A stretch of DNA of 64,000 nt from contig BRKX01000003.1 in assembly GCA_026008535.1 (NCBI GenBank), positions 67,481,001 to 67,545,000 on the forward strand. Direction: 5' to 3'. The stretch comes from Perilla frutescens. Taxonomy: Eukaryota; Streptophyta; Magnoliopsida; Lamiales; Lamiaceae. Below the pieces are notes generated by a model. The model was not told the origin of the DNA and made no database searches. It worked only from the letters and a program-made list of their open reading frames with translations. Positions 46,957-57,934 of this stretch are shown here, piece by piece (positions within the stretch are counted from its first letter, which is position 1; each line of letters starts with the position of its first letter). Made by a program: the position numbers and the translations under genes.

Positions 46957-48650
46957 TAGAAGGGACCGAATTATTTTTGAGTAATTAATTAATGAAAATG
47001 TTGTCAGTGGATATTATTTAGGATTTTTTTTTTTATTTTTTTGAAAGTGGATATTATGTAGGATTAATTGTCTCTATTATCACTTTTCAATTTTAACGAT
47101 TACAACAATACAACATAAACTAATTATTTTATTTTATTTTTTTACAATTTAAATATACGGGATAAAATTCGGTGCAATGAGCAAATCTTTAGAAGTAATA
47201 AGTTTTCAATGAAAAATATGCAAAGATGTATGTGTATATATATATACATACACACACACACGCACTATATACTCAATAGTCCCAATCATGTGAAAGTAAC
47301 TTAGATTTTTTATTTTTATTTTTAGATTCTTATTACGATTTGTTCAATATATGAAAGATTTCACTTGCTTTCAACCACTATCTATATAGAGAGTGAGAAG
47401 GATATCAAATATAAACATTATCTTAGCGTGTAATTTAGGAAATTCATCAAATACATTAGATCTTAATACATGAATGGTTATGATTAATTGTTTCTTAATG
47501 TATATTTTATTTTTAATATGTGAAAAATGACATTTTGGTAATGGCGTACTAATCCATATCCTAATGAATATTCTTTCCCTTGATTTACGATGTTCCACAT
47601 TTTAATAACCATTTCACTTTTATATTTTCTTCATCAAATATTTGCTTCTTTTTGTAATTAACACTTTATATACTAAGTTGATATTTGATATCGCTTTAGC
47701 TGAAGTTTAATAATACTAATTTTTATTTTCTTTGAACTATTTGTTTGAATTAAAACTAATTTTTATTTTCTTTGAATTTATATATTTTTATATATATATA
47801 TATATATATATCGCTTATTTTATGGTTTGGATTTTTTCCCCATAATATTCTAGTAAGTGCTTCGTGTTAGCATTAATTATATATGTCTTTGTAGAGTCTA
47901 ATTAAGAAGTTTTTGGAGATCAGGGGAAAATAAAGATATTACGTGAAATGAAATATGTTATTGAAAAATGTGAGAAATTGCTGGTTTAATGCTCACACAT
48001 TTAGATTCGTAAAAAATTCCATTTTTTTTCCATTTTGACCACAATTAGTTCAAAACACTCGATCAATCTAATTAAATTTAAATGTGAAGAAAGTTTAACA
48101 GAATATGAAAAAAAAAGTGTAGAAAACGTGATATTATTATGAAATGTGTTTTGATGAATATTACATTTGTATTTATCATAAGAGTGATATGATTTACTTA
48201 ATTTTATATACATATATATAGAAAGTATTATTCTAAAAAAATCATGATATAAAATACAAAATCGGCACTGATCAAATTGGCCGACCCTTCATATACAGCA
48301 CATTAACACTCAATTTCAAAGTCATAAATTACTTTTTTTTTCTCCAATAAATGGACCCGTTTATAACTTTAAAATATTATTGGCATTACTGTTTTTTTTT
48401 CCTTCATTTTGTTTTGGGGAAAGACTTAAAACATGAGTTGACATCAACTGCCACAATATTTTATGATGCATACAAAATCACAGATAAACATCTAGCGGGG
48501 GCATTGATGTTTACGAAATTCAATTTAGGTGGGGTAATATTATATTTAGTCCATCAAAAATCCTTTCTAATCCATCTAAAAAGGCTAAAATAATATATAT
48601 ACAGATGAAATATCTCCCCATAATCCAGAAAAGAAAAAAAGAAATTCCCC
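46640..48650. other. intergenic between SAMC and alliinase-like gene
   Basis: It begins with the SAMC 3'UTR. A compound (GT)n(GA)n microsatellite lies at 46907-46956 and a (TA)n run near 47788-47810. A tandem phrase ACTAATTTTTATTTTCTTTG is seen twice near 47718-47772. No gene was recognised. The alliinase promoter should lie in the last few hundred bases; a TATATATACAG word is at 48594. Confidence 0.45.
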
Positions 48651-48946
48651 ATGGCTAGAAAGGAGAGCAGTTATTCCTGTTTAAGCTTCTGCTTACTGGC
48701 TTCTGCTTTGCTTAATCTCTACTTTTTCAGTAGTAAATATTATTTTGAGAAAAATGAGAAGCTGAGTTGGAGTGAAGAAGCTGCTGCAAAAGCAGAAGTT
48801 GTTGCATCAATTGATTGCTCTGGCCATGGAAGAGCTTATTTGGATGGATTGATTGTTGATGGTAACCCTGTTTGTGAGTGCAACACTTGCTATGCCGGTT
48901 CTCACTGCTCTATTTTTTCATCTGATTGTGCTGCTGATGCTGACAG

Positions 48947-49043
<97 letters not shown>

Positions 49044-51086
49044 TTTTCTTGTTCTTGCTCTTCTGTGTTGAGATAGGAATTTGAGTGAATTGAGCACTTT
49101 CAACCTTGGGATAATATTAATATCATGTTTGGATTCACCATAAACTTTAAGGAATTGGAAATATTTGTAGTTTGCTTCAATTCTTTGAATTCTATGTGAA
49201 ATTGAAACTTCTTTTCTTTGTAGGGTTGAGGAAGCAAATAGGGTATACACTATACATGCATAGATCATAAAAAAAAAAAAAATTTAAGATAAAATGAAAC
49301 TATTTAGTTTTGATAGTGGTACACAAAATTAGATATACTTTTTTTTTTTTTTGAGCAAAACAAAATTAGATATACATGAGAATTTCATTGGTGAAAACCG
49401 TCCAACCTTTTAAGTCATATTTCTATAGAATTTACGTTTCATAGCATCGCCATAATTAAAAGAAGTTCATGGATCAAACACCCCTCAACATCACAATACA
49501 AGGCTGATCACAACTCATCAAACTTTGTGAAATCGCAGTGGTGATCCATTATTCTTGGAGCCATTTTGGATGCAGCATGCATCCAGCAGTGCAGTTGTTG
49601 TTGCAGGATGGCACAGAATGAGCTACTCATTCCCTGATCAAACCTCCATCTCTCGAGAACTCGATAACCACATCCGACGAGTCCACACCATAGCTACAAA
49701 TGCCATCACTGATGGAAAATACATAGTCTTCGGAGGTGGATCCACACAACTCCTCAATGCAGCTGTCTATGCTCTCTCCATGAACCTCTCCTCGCCAGCA
49801 AGTGTCGTTGCAGCCGTCCCTTCCTACCCGGTTCGTTCCCCATCATCTACCTCATCTTCGCCTTCCACAATCAATCAATAGCCTCAATATCTTGCATCTT
49901 TTTTTGTAGCTTTATGAAACACAGACAGATTTCTTCCAAAACAAGAACTATGAGTTTGAAGGGGACGCGTCACTGATGATGAATTCCTCGTATGCAAACA
50001 CGAATGTGATTGAGTTCGTGACTTCCCCCAACAATCCAGATGGGAATCTGAGGGAGGCTGTCTGCCAAGGACCTAATGTGAAGACTATTTATGATCATGC
50101 TTATTATTGGCCTCATTTTTCAGCAATCCCAGCTCCTGCTGATGAAGATGTCATGATTTTTACCATTTCTAAGCTCACCGGTCACGCTGGAAGCAGATTC
50201 GGGTAATCTCCGATCCCTTTATTACAATATCTTCATTTTACAGTTCTTCATGAAATCATCCATACACCAAAATATATAAGAATGCATCATTCAATAATTA
50301 CACATTCATGGCTGCAATCTCCCCTGTTTCCTCTGTTTCACCGCATTGCCTTATTACACGACAAGTTTATGGATCTCTTTCAAGAATGCATCGTGCAAGA
50401 AAGTATACGAGACCACTGATTTCTCGATTTCAAACGACAGATGGGCTATCGTGAAAGATAAGGAAGTATACAGAAACATGCAGTTGTACATATCAGTAGC
50501 GGAAATGGGAATCTCAAGAGAGACTCAACTGAGAGCTCTGCAGCTTATGAAAACAGTTCTTCATGGAAACGGCAAGGAGATTTTCGATTATGCATTCAAT
50601 AAAATGAGCGATCGTTGGGGAAAACTAAGCCAGATTTTTTCCTCATCCGAGCGTTTCTCCCTTCAAGAAATTCCACCACTGTTCTGCAACTTCTTTGAGA
50701 AAGTCAGGGGACCATCTCCAGGTGATCATTCTCAATCAATCTTTTTCTTTTTCTTTTTCTTTTTTTTTTTTGAGTGAAAATTCTCAACCAATCTTGAATA
50801 TATATGCATAAAGATATTTACTTTTATTTTAGATGATATATATAGATTAGTAATGGCAGGTTATGCATGGGTGAAATGTGAAAAGGAAGAAGATGCAAAT
50901 TGCAATGAAGTCCTCCGGGCAGCAAACATCATTGGGCGGGCAGGGAAGAAATTCAGCGTCTCTGACCGTTATGTTCGTCTCAGCCTGCTCAAGGGCGACG
51001 ACGACTTCGATTTATTGTTGAATCATCTCAAAAAACTAGTCGATCAGGAAGACGGGGCAAAGGCAAAGGCCGTTTCAAGCTTTTAA
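48651..51086 (+). CDS. alliinase / tryptophan aminotransferase-related protein (copy 1)
   Basis: A PLP-dependent enzyme of the alliinase-TAA1 family. Members are aminotransferases (TAA1/TARs, indole-3-pyruvate for auxin) or C-S lyases (alliinases); the extra EGF-like domain points to the alliinase/TAR3-4 branch. Exons: 48651-48946, 49539-49830, 49910-50202, 50441-50721, 50860-51086; 462 codons, frame consistent, all GT-AG. Order: membrane or signal segment (about residues 9-27), the EGF-like domain SIDCSGHGRAYLDG with CECNTCY, then the catalytic fold with GWHRMSYSF, GGGSTQLLNAA, SPNNPDGNLREA, YDHAYYWPHF and TISKLTGHAGSRFGWA. The lysine of SKLTGHAGSR (about residue 284) should bind PLP. The C-terminus has RAGKKFSVSDRYVRLSLL with the carboxylate-binding Arg. 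The enzyme looks intact; substrate cannot be told from sequence. A partial second copy lies at 62086. Confidence 0.93.
48948..49040. repeat. (CT)n microsatellite at the start of intron 1
   Basis: About 45 CT units begin 2 bp after the donor G of alliinase copy 1. A shorter, interrupted (CT)n occupies the same place in copy 2 (62374-62432). Confidence 0.95.
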
Positions 51087-51314
51087 CGATCAATCACGAG
51101 TTGATTTGATTAATTATACATTATGTAATAATGTAAAGCTTAGTATAGATGTCGATGAAGAGGTTTTGCCCTAGCATGCTAGTGACCTTTTCGAACTTCA
51201 ATTTACCGTTTTATTGCCTCAAAGAACTAGTATATGTGTGAAGCTATATACTGGTGATGATTAATTTCAAGTTGATTGTCACATAATAATGTCACGTTTA
51301 GTCTAATTTTCATT

Positions 51315-52478
51315 TTCCTAGAAAATTGCATTTTTGTCTCATAGGGCATCCCTCGTTTGACAATGATCTCAATATTCTCACTTTTGACCAAAATTGAAAA
51401 AATCATATAGAAGTGACCCCATAGGACTATATTTTGCAATTTTAGTCCCAATATTTTAACAGGCCCATCAAATAGTAACGAGAGTCTTGCACATGAGGCG
51501 CATGTCGCTATCCAAATCAGTTGACTAATAAAATTAAACCTTCAGCCGCCTTGAATGCATTGGTGCATTATTTTCCATGTGTGCTTGTGTGTGATATGGT
51601 GAAGGCCACTCTTCAGTCTTCACCATTGATTTCATTGCTGATACGATGAATTTTCAATAGAAAACATGGTTTACATCGGTCAAATTGAAGAAAACAGATT
51701 TTGTTTAGGATTCAGTTTTCGAAATTTATGAATTTGGTTGCCATGTTCAGCTGTTATTAAGTGACCAGTCTTGCTTTTCATTTTTAGGCATCCATAAAAT
51801 GGATGTGCAAGACTTGTATTTACAATTATTTATTGGGCTTTAATTTATTGTTGTTATTATTGTTTTGTTTGTTAGGTGGGTTTGATAATTGGTACACAAA
51901 GCTTAAGCATGGGGTATGATTATTGATGATTTGGGTAAAATTGAGTATTTAGAGGGAACAATAAGTGCTTTTGATTTTGTTAAGTGGTCATGGACGAAGT
52001 ACCTGGAGGGTTTATGTCCAATAAGTTTTAAGTGAATGATGAGAATGATAAATTGAAGCATGTTATTTGTGAGCACGATACTTGAATGTTAATATTAAGG
52101 GTCGAGAAAATCAGATAATTTACAATATATTTAGTGACGACAAAATCAATAATTCGTATAAATGGAGAAGAGATTGAAGGGGGAGGTAGTGTATCTTGAT
52201 GAACAAGAAGATGTGGATGGAAATAGGTAGGAACAAACTATTGGGACCAAAAATGCAATGTTCTATGAGACCAAAAATGCATCTCAATTTTACTGAAAAT
52301 GTGATGGTGGGACCATTTTTTAAATCAAAAATTCATTTTGGATCAAAAGTGTGAATATTGGGACCATTTCCAAATGAATGGGTGTTCTGTAAGAACAAAA
52401 ATACAATTTCGGATAAAAAAAATGAATATTGGGACAATTTCCAACGAAGTGATATCCTCTATGACCAAAAATACAATT
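51315..52478. mobile_element. TIR element, about 1.16 kb
   Basis: The left arm reads GAAAATTGCATTTTTGTCTC ... CAATGATCTCAATATTC; the reverse complement of the right arm reads GGAAATTGTATTTTTGGTC ... GAAATTGTCCCAATATTC. The arms extend 150-250 bp with further GACCAAAAATGCAAT-type repeats at 52245-52480. The core holds no recognised gene. Probably a Mutator-like non-autonomous element; no target duplication was found. Confidence 0.5.
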
Positions 52479-53090
52479 TCCTCTCCTATCTGATGTTAAT
52501 CACATCTCATTTTCAAACCGTAAAGTCATGTATATGTATTTAATTAAATAATTATATATCCCATAATATCTAACTAACTCGTAACCCCCCTCATCATTAT
52601 TGCCAACATATATAAATTCTATTAACAGAAATATAAGATTAAAAACAAAATAAATAATAAATTAAAGAGAATTCCAGTCGTCGGCTAACTTTTGCTGGTC
52701 ACATTGAATAATATATTCAAATATAATTATTATATATCGAAAATCAATCGTGCGTGTACGCATAAAATTAACTACACATACAATAGAAGATTCAACTCAA
52801 AATTAATTAGATAAATTATTGAATGTTTTAAAGTTATTTATTCATGTACGTAGTAAGCCACGACTTTTCATTTCACATATAGATAATTAAGTATAAATAT
52901 AATTATTATAGATGCATATTTGACCAAGATCCACTATTGCACTTTTTATAATACATTCTATATTGCACACTCGTTTTTTTAATTTCTTTTTTGTTTTCAA
53001 TTCAATGTCTTGTGATTTAATTTAGTTTTATACTTGTTATTGAAGGTTCATAAAATCGAGTGTGCAATAAGGAAGTCAACACAAAAGGTA

Positions 53091-53352
53091 CTCCCTCCGT
53101 CCCATAATTATAGTCCATTATTCCTTTTTGGGATGTCCTAAAATTATAGTCCTATTCTAAATTGGGATTGTATTTAAATATTCTTTTACAAATATAACCA
53201 TATTTAATATAGTATTAATGCAATTAATATAGTAAAAAATAAGGGCAATATAGGATAATTATTGTAAATTGTATATTTCCAATGCATATTAAATGTGATT
53301 TCTTAATCTGTGTGAAAATGGAAAGTGGACTATAATTATGGGACGGAGGGAG
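53091..53352. mobile_element. Stowaway MITE
   Basis: The ends are CTCCCTCCGTCCCATAATTA and, inverted, TAATTATGGGACGGAGGGAG, flanked by TA (53089-53090 and 53353-53354). It is 262 bp, AT-rich inside, with extended complementary arms (TATAGTCCA / TGGACTATA). A textbook plant Stowaway. Confidence 0.95.
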
Positions 53353-53354
53353 TA

Positions 53355-54888
53355 CAATACAAAACTTCATGCGGATAAACGATCTTTTTAGATTAATTAT
53401 TTTATTATATTTAATTGTTTTCATTTGACTTTAGTTTTCTTGACAAGTATTTCCTTATAAAAGTAGGATATATGTTAAAAGTCTCTCTCTTTCGTAACAA
53501 AGTCATGGCATGCATCTATATGGTTCTAAAAATAAATAAAGTCTTGCATCGTACGTAGCATATTATATATTTTCAATCTCTTCAAATTTATGTATTATAT
53601 TCTTCAAAAATCAAGTAACCAACTTTTAATACTTAATTTTATTGGATAATCTTATCATCTTATGCGACTTATCAAAGTAGTTATATATGTAATTTTCTCA
53701 ATAATTTATCCACTTTATCTTTCTCTTTAGAAAGCTTCTGCCACGTGAATAATATTCTACACCTGGCCTTTGAATCTGATTTTGATTAAAAAGTCACAAA
53801 AATGAAAAGTCCAGATTCCACTCGTTGAAATTAAGCAAATACAAAACCAAATGCTCGATTCAAATTTAATTTCTGCAGGGGCCTTATAAAATGACTTAGT
53901 TAATTAAATGGGAAAAAATAAAATTGATCGATGCTCATATTTATGAGTGCGCTTTAAATAAACTTCGAGATGTATGTTTTACATGATCTAATAAAAAAAA
54001 ATTCCCCTTTTAAAAAGGATCTATATAATATTATTTTTTTTACAAAATGAAAGAAAAAAAAAGTTGATTTTAAGTTCTGTATACAGTAATATATCTTATA
54101 AGTCATTTTTTAAAAAATAAGAAAAATTATGGTTTATTGTTTTAAAATTTGTAGAACTTTTGTGATTTTGGAACATTAATTTAGCGGTGGAAATTCATGT
54201 GTAAAAGAGATAAATTTAAGGGTTCTTTGTTTTTAATTTCCTATTCAAAACATCGAAAACACATTTATTTTATCTATTTTCAATTTCAATTTTCACTATT
54301 TCCAATCCTACATAATCTGTTCAATCATATAATTATATAAATCATTACAATGGAACTCATTATTCACACTAATATAGGCATATCCATTATGTTTACATTA
54401 AACATTAATTTATTGTCAAATAAAATAAACATAAGCATATTAGTAAGTTACTCGTTTAATTATTTTTTCTAATAATTTTTTTAATTCTAGTGAAATATTC
54501 CATCAACCTATATAAATGAGATGGATGGGTACATTTTTTTCAAAAACCAATACATGCACCTCATAAATTAAAGTGGAAATACTGAAAACTGAAAGTTGAT
54601 GTTGGAAAAAAAATTGATAATTTCAATATTTATTTTCACAAATTAACTTTAATATTAGAGTTTAATTGTTTGGATTAATATTTGTTTAATTAGCTACTTG
54701 TACTTGTGTATGCGTTTGTTTTAGATAGTTCAACTTAGAACTTGATTAGATTATGTAGGCACACACGTTTGCAAGTAGTTTCAAATTTCAAAATATATAT
54801 GATCTAAGACTTTTCAAATTTCTTACAATTTATCTGTAAAATTTATTTTAAGTCAGCTTTTGCAAGTTTTATTTCGTGTGGTTTCTTT
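53355..54888. other. intergenic, no gene recognised
   Basis: AT-rich DNA with homopolymer A/T runs and no conserved coding motif or clear repeat. Confidence 0.4.
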
Positions 54889-55129
54889 ATATATATATAT
54901 AGGGTTGGGTTCTAGAAGGAATCATACCCACGTGAGAACCGAGAACCAATCTCAGCCACAGATCTCATCTATTTGGACGACCAAGATCTGTTCCAAAATT
55001 AAAAAAAAAACGCGGTGGTATAATTGTAATAACGTCCAACTTCGCTGTCCCTGAATCTTAGTAAGGGTAAAATCAGAAATTTCAATGTACATGTGATTCA
55101 CGCGTATATTTTTCATCAATTTAAGGTTT

Positions 55130-55232
55130 TAGCATTATCATTCCCTATTTTAGCACTGTCATGACTTATTTTAGCACTGTCATGCACTGTCATGACTTAT
55201 TTTAGCACTGTCATGACTTATTTTAGCACTAG
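55130..55232 (+). repeat. TTTTAGCACTGTCATGACTTA minisatellite, block 1
   Basis: Four to five 21-bp units (TTTTAGCACTGTCATGACTT) abut the left side of the GRAS fragment. The leader before it (TGATTCACGCGTATATTTTT) recurs before block 4 at about 56908. Confidence 0.85.
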
Positions 55233-55264
55233 CAGCAAAATCTGAATATGAATGCAGCACTGAT

Positions 55265-55774
55265 CATTTCAAGATAACTGCTGTTGCAACTGGGACGAGG
55301 TGCGTGATTGAAGAGGCCGGTGTTAGGCTAAGAAGCTTGGCTGGTTCCTTGAACATTAGCTTCCCTTTCCATGTGATCACCTTAGAGGACTTTGTCAAGC
55401 TCCAGCTAAGCATGCTAGATTTGGATGACGAGGAAGCAGTTCTAGTCTACGGATTACACGCCTTGGAGAAGCTAGTTTCAAGCCCGAACGAGTTGGAGGC
55501 CTTGATGAGGGTGATCACAAGGATTAGCCCTCGTGTGATGATCACAATTGATGCTGCAACAAATGTTAACTCCCCGATTTTTGTGGATCGCTTTGTTGAA
55601 GCTCTTCTTTACTGTGGTGCCCTTTTTGACAATTTGGAAGATTGTTTGAGGAGTAATGTTGCTGAGAGAGGAATTGTTGAGTCGAGCCTCCTCGTTCCTG
55701 TGATAAGGAACGCGATGGCAGGGGAGGGGGCGGAGAGAAAGCACAGGATTGTAGGCATCAATGCTATTTCCTGA
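55265..55774 (+). pseudogene. captured GRAS transcription-factor fragment
   Basis: Read from about 55265 as FKITAVATGTR, then a frame starting MIEEAGVRLRSLAGSLNISF that covers the end of the VHIID block, the second leucine heptad region (YGLHALEKLVSSPNELEALM, ISPRVMITID) and the PFYRE block (SPIFVDRFVEALLYCGALFD, then NLEDCL and VIRNAMAGEGAERKHR). It ends shortly after PFYRE (VGINAIS stop), so the N-terminal half and the SAW block are missing. GRAS proteins are plant transcriptional regulators. The frame is open across 156 codons, so capture or decay is fairly recent. It lies between two minisatellite blocks inside the TIR element; without a DNA-interaction N-terminus it is unlikely to act as a normal GRAS factor. 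Confidence 0.85.
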
Positions 55775-55784
55775 TAATAACATT

Positions 55785-55862
55785 GTCATTTCCTATTTTA
55801 GCACTGTCATGACTTATTTTAGCACTAACATGACTCTTGTTTAGCATGACAATTGTTTAGAA
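55785..55862 (+). repeat. TTAGCACTGTCATGA minisatellite, block 2
   Basis: It abuts the right side of the GRAS fragment and closes with GTTTAGCATGACAATTGTTTAG, the same closing phrase as block 4 (about 57067-57090). Confidence 0.8.
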
Positions 55863-56224
55863 TCCTATACTAACCAATAAACCAATCTTACTAACATATT
55901 CAGAAAAATGAAATTCCACCATTTTTTCTCACTTCATTTGCTATCTTCTGCTTCCACAATTTAAAGTCAACATCATCTCTTAACAATACTTTTTTTTCTT
56001 TCTTTCTTTTGCGAAAAGTCACAACAAACTCAATGAAGTCAACTTTTAGTATATATGAGTTCATTGTGTTTTGGTTATTTTAATATATTTATATATATTA
56101 CTTGCCTCTTGTTCCATTTTCAATTGGTCACTTCCACTAATAATAGCCACAATTATACAAATTCTTAATCAATGCGTGCTCCTTCTCTTGCACAATTTCT
56201 TCTTCAATCCATTTGATTTTTGTT

Positions 56225-56515
56225 CAAGTCCAACAGTGCTAAAACAGTTCACAGTAGCGCTAAACTAGATTACAACAGTGCTAAAATAATTCACAGTAGT
56301 GCTAAAGTACTGATAGTGAAAAATTCAAGATAACAACTTAATCAGCTTTATCAACCTAAGTGCTAAAATAGTTCACAGTAGTGCTAAAATAGGTTACAAT
56401 GGTGCTAAAATAGATCACAGTAGTGCTAAAGTACATGGCAATGCTAAAATAATTCACAGTAGTGCTAAAATAGGTTACAACAGTGCAAAAATAGATCACA
56501 GTAGTGCTAAAGTAC
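56225..56515 (-). repeat. related minisatellite in reverse orientation, block 3
   Basis: Units of about 20-22 bp such as CACAGTAGTGCTAAAATA and TACAACAGTGCTAAAATA repeat 11-13 times. Reverse-complemented they read TATTTTAGCACTACTGTG, close to the TTATTTTAGCACTGTCATG unit of the other blocks. This explains the Y/F/S/T-repeat frame on the minus strand, which is not a gene. Confidence 0.85.
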
Positions 56516-56904
56516 AACACCGCATTTTCTATGCTTGCTTTGGCAGGCCACAGAACCCAACCATCTTCCAAATAACTTCACTGATTGATGAATATTCTTA
56601 TCAATATATACATATATAGTCATTCCTATTAATATTAATGACATGGTGCATATGTAGAGATAGAGAGAGAAAGAGAGAGATTAGATTATTAATTGTCGAA
56701 CAGTCTGTACAGACCATATGATCATTCATCACATCTATCTCCATTGGTGGACATTATCCGGTTAATTTCGTTATTTCATGTTTAATTTGCGTCCACCACT
56801 TATTAGGGTTATTGAGATCGATTAATTAAGCTTTGTTTGGCATCTTTTTATGCTTCATGATCTTCCGTTTTTAGTACTGTAGTTTAGAGTTTAGTATTGT
56901 ATAT

Positions 56905-57095
56905 GTGATTTATGTGTATATTTTTCAATTTAGGGTTTTAGCATTGTCATTCCTTATTTTAGCACTGTCATTATTTATTTTAGCACTGTCATGACTTATT
57001 TTAGCATTAACATTGTCATGACTTATTTTAGCACTGTCATGACTTATTTTAGCACTAACATGACCCTTGTTTAGCATGACAATTGTTTAGCATTA
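56905..57095 (+). repeat. TTAGCACTGTCATGA minisatellite, block 4
   Basis: Six or more units, starting with the same leader as block 1 and ending with the same tail as block 2, with no captured sequence between. It is directly followed by an ATP synthase b' fragment. Confidence 0.85.
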
Positions 57096-57096
57096 C

Positions 57097-57150
57097 TATT
57101 CACCGCTGGGAAACTTCATGGATGAGAGAGACGCCGCCGTTAGAGAGATA
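57097..57150 (+). pseudogene. short ATP synthase b' fragment (plus strand)
   Basis: It reads YYSPLGNFMDERDAAVREI, the same N-terminal part of the soluble region of plastid ATP synthase subunit b' as found in reverse at 57640-57675. The two copies form an inverted repeat of about 48 bp around the longer fragment. Confidence 0.75.
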
Positions 57151-57328
57151 TCCGATCAACATTCAAAAAAGGAATTGTTCAAAAATAGAGTTGAACACTA
57201 TTCCACAGCTCAATCAGTAATTACATATATTGAATAGATGCTAGTTTGTTCAAGATCATGTAGCATTTATGAGAGAAAGCAAGATACATAAAAGTAAAAA
57301 TGGAAATTGAAATTAAGATTGAATGTTT

Positions 57329-57675
57329 TTAAACAGAGAGAACTTTGTTGACAATCGCCTGACTGAGAGCGGCAATCTGCGAATCGAGGGCCTTGACAGT
57401 CTCCTCTTTCTGCTTTTCGAGACTGGCCAGCGCCTCCTACAGCTCCGCCTCGATCTTCTTCCTCCCCTCTGCCAGCTTCTCCTCCACCTCCACCTGCGTC
57501 TCCTTCTTCATCTTGTTCAACGCCGCCGATATCTCCGCCATTGCCGCCTTCATCATGGTGGCGGCCTGCTCCTCCAGCTGCTTCACCTCCCCCGAGGTGT
57601 CCTTCACGCTGTTCAGCTTCTCTCTGATGGCGGCGTCTCTCTCATCCATGAAGTTCCCCAGCGGTGAACGTAGCG
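57329..57675 (-). pseudogene. captured fragment of plastid ATP synthase subunit b' (atpG)
   Basis: On the minus strand it reads SPLGNFMDERDAAIREKL, VKDTSGEVKQLEEQAATMM, AEISAALNKMKKETQVEVEE, KLAEGRKKIEAEL, a TAG stop, then EALASLEKQKEETVKALDSQ and IAALSQAIVNKVLSV before TAA at 57329. This is the stator-stalk helix of the nuclear-encoded b' subunit (CF0 subunit II), complete to the C-terminus. The transit peptide and membrane helix are missing. The internal TAG (57437-57439) replaces a likely CAG codon. It is a transposon-carried copy inside the 54.9-57.9 kb element; the functional gene must be elsewhere. Confidence 0.88.
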
Positions 57676-57934
57676 TCAGTTTAATTTACGATCAACACGA
57701 ATTATGAGGGAAAGATATTTCATTCCAAAAATAATAGAATTGCTAAATTACAGAAATAACCTCGGTTCATTAAAAAGTTGATAATATTACAATATTGCCA
57801 CTGCATTTTTTTTAAGTATGTAGCATATCTTGGCCGTCCAAATATACCAGATCTATGGCTCATATTGGTTCTCTGTTCTCACAGGGGGTCTAGTTCTCAC
57901 TTGATCTCATCTATATATATATATATATATATAA

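Larger units (their letters stand above)
54895..57920. mobile_element. gene-capturing TIR element (Pack-type)
   Basis: Left arm (54901-54990): GTGAGAACCGAGAACCAATC, AGATCTCATCTATTTGGACG, ACCAAGATCTG. The reverse complement of the right arm (57820-57911): GTGAGAACAGAGAACCAATA, AGATCTGGTATATTTGGACG, GCCAAGATATG. Both ends run out into (TA)n tracts, hiding any target duplication. Inside are a GRAS transcription-factor fragment (55265-55774, plus strand), fragments of the plastid ATP synthase b' gene (57097-57150 plus, 57329-57675 minus) and several blocks of a TTAGCACTGTCATGA minisatellite. No transposase. Long TIRs plus host gene pieces fit a Pack-MULE or similar Pack-TYPE transposon; superfamily is unproven. 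Confidence 0.75.

Noticed and set aside
48651..49268. Reading frames with SLSLSL or ERERER repeats
   Set aside because: The frames run past the exon 1 donor into the (CT)n tract of intron 1. Only 48651-48946 is coding.
55304..55774. GRAS frame as a complete functional gene
   Set aside because: It lacks the first half of the GRAS domain and the SAW block, is set between minisatellite blocks, and lies inside a TIR element.
56356..56571. Minus-strand frame with repeated YFSTTV units
   Set aside because: Translation of the reverse-oriented TTAGCACT minisatellite; no protein family.
57323..57707. Plus-strand frames of 104-114 codons rich in L, S and H
   Set aside because: They are antisense shadows of the captured ATP synthase b' fragment on the minus strand.
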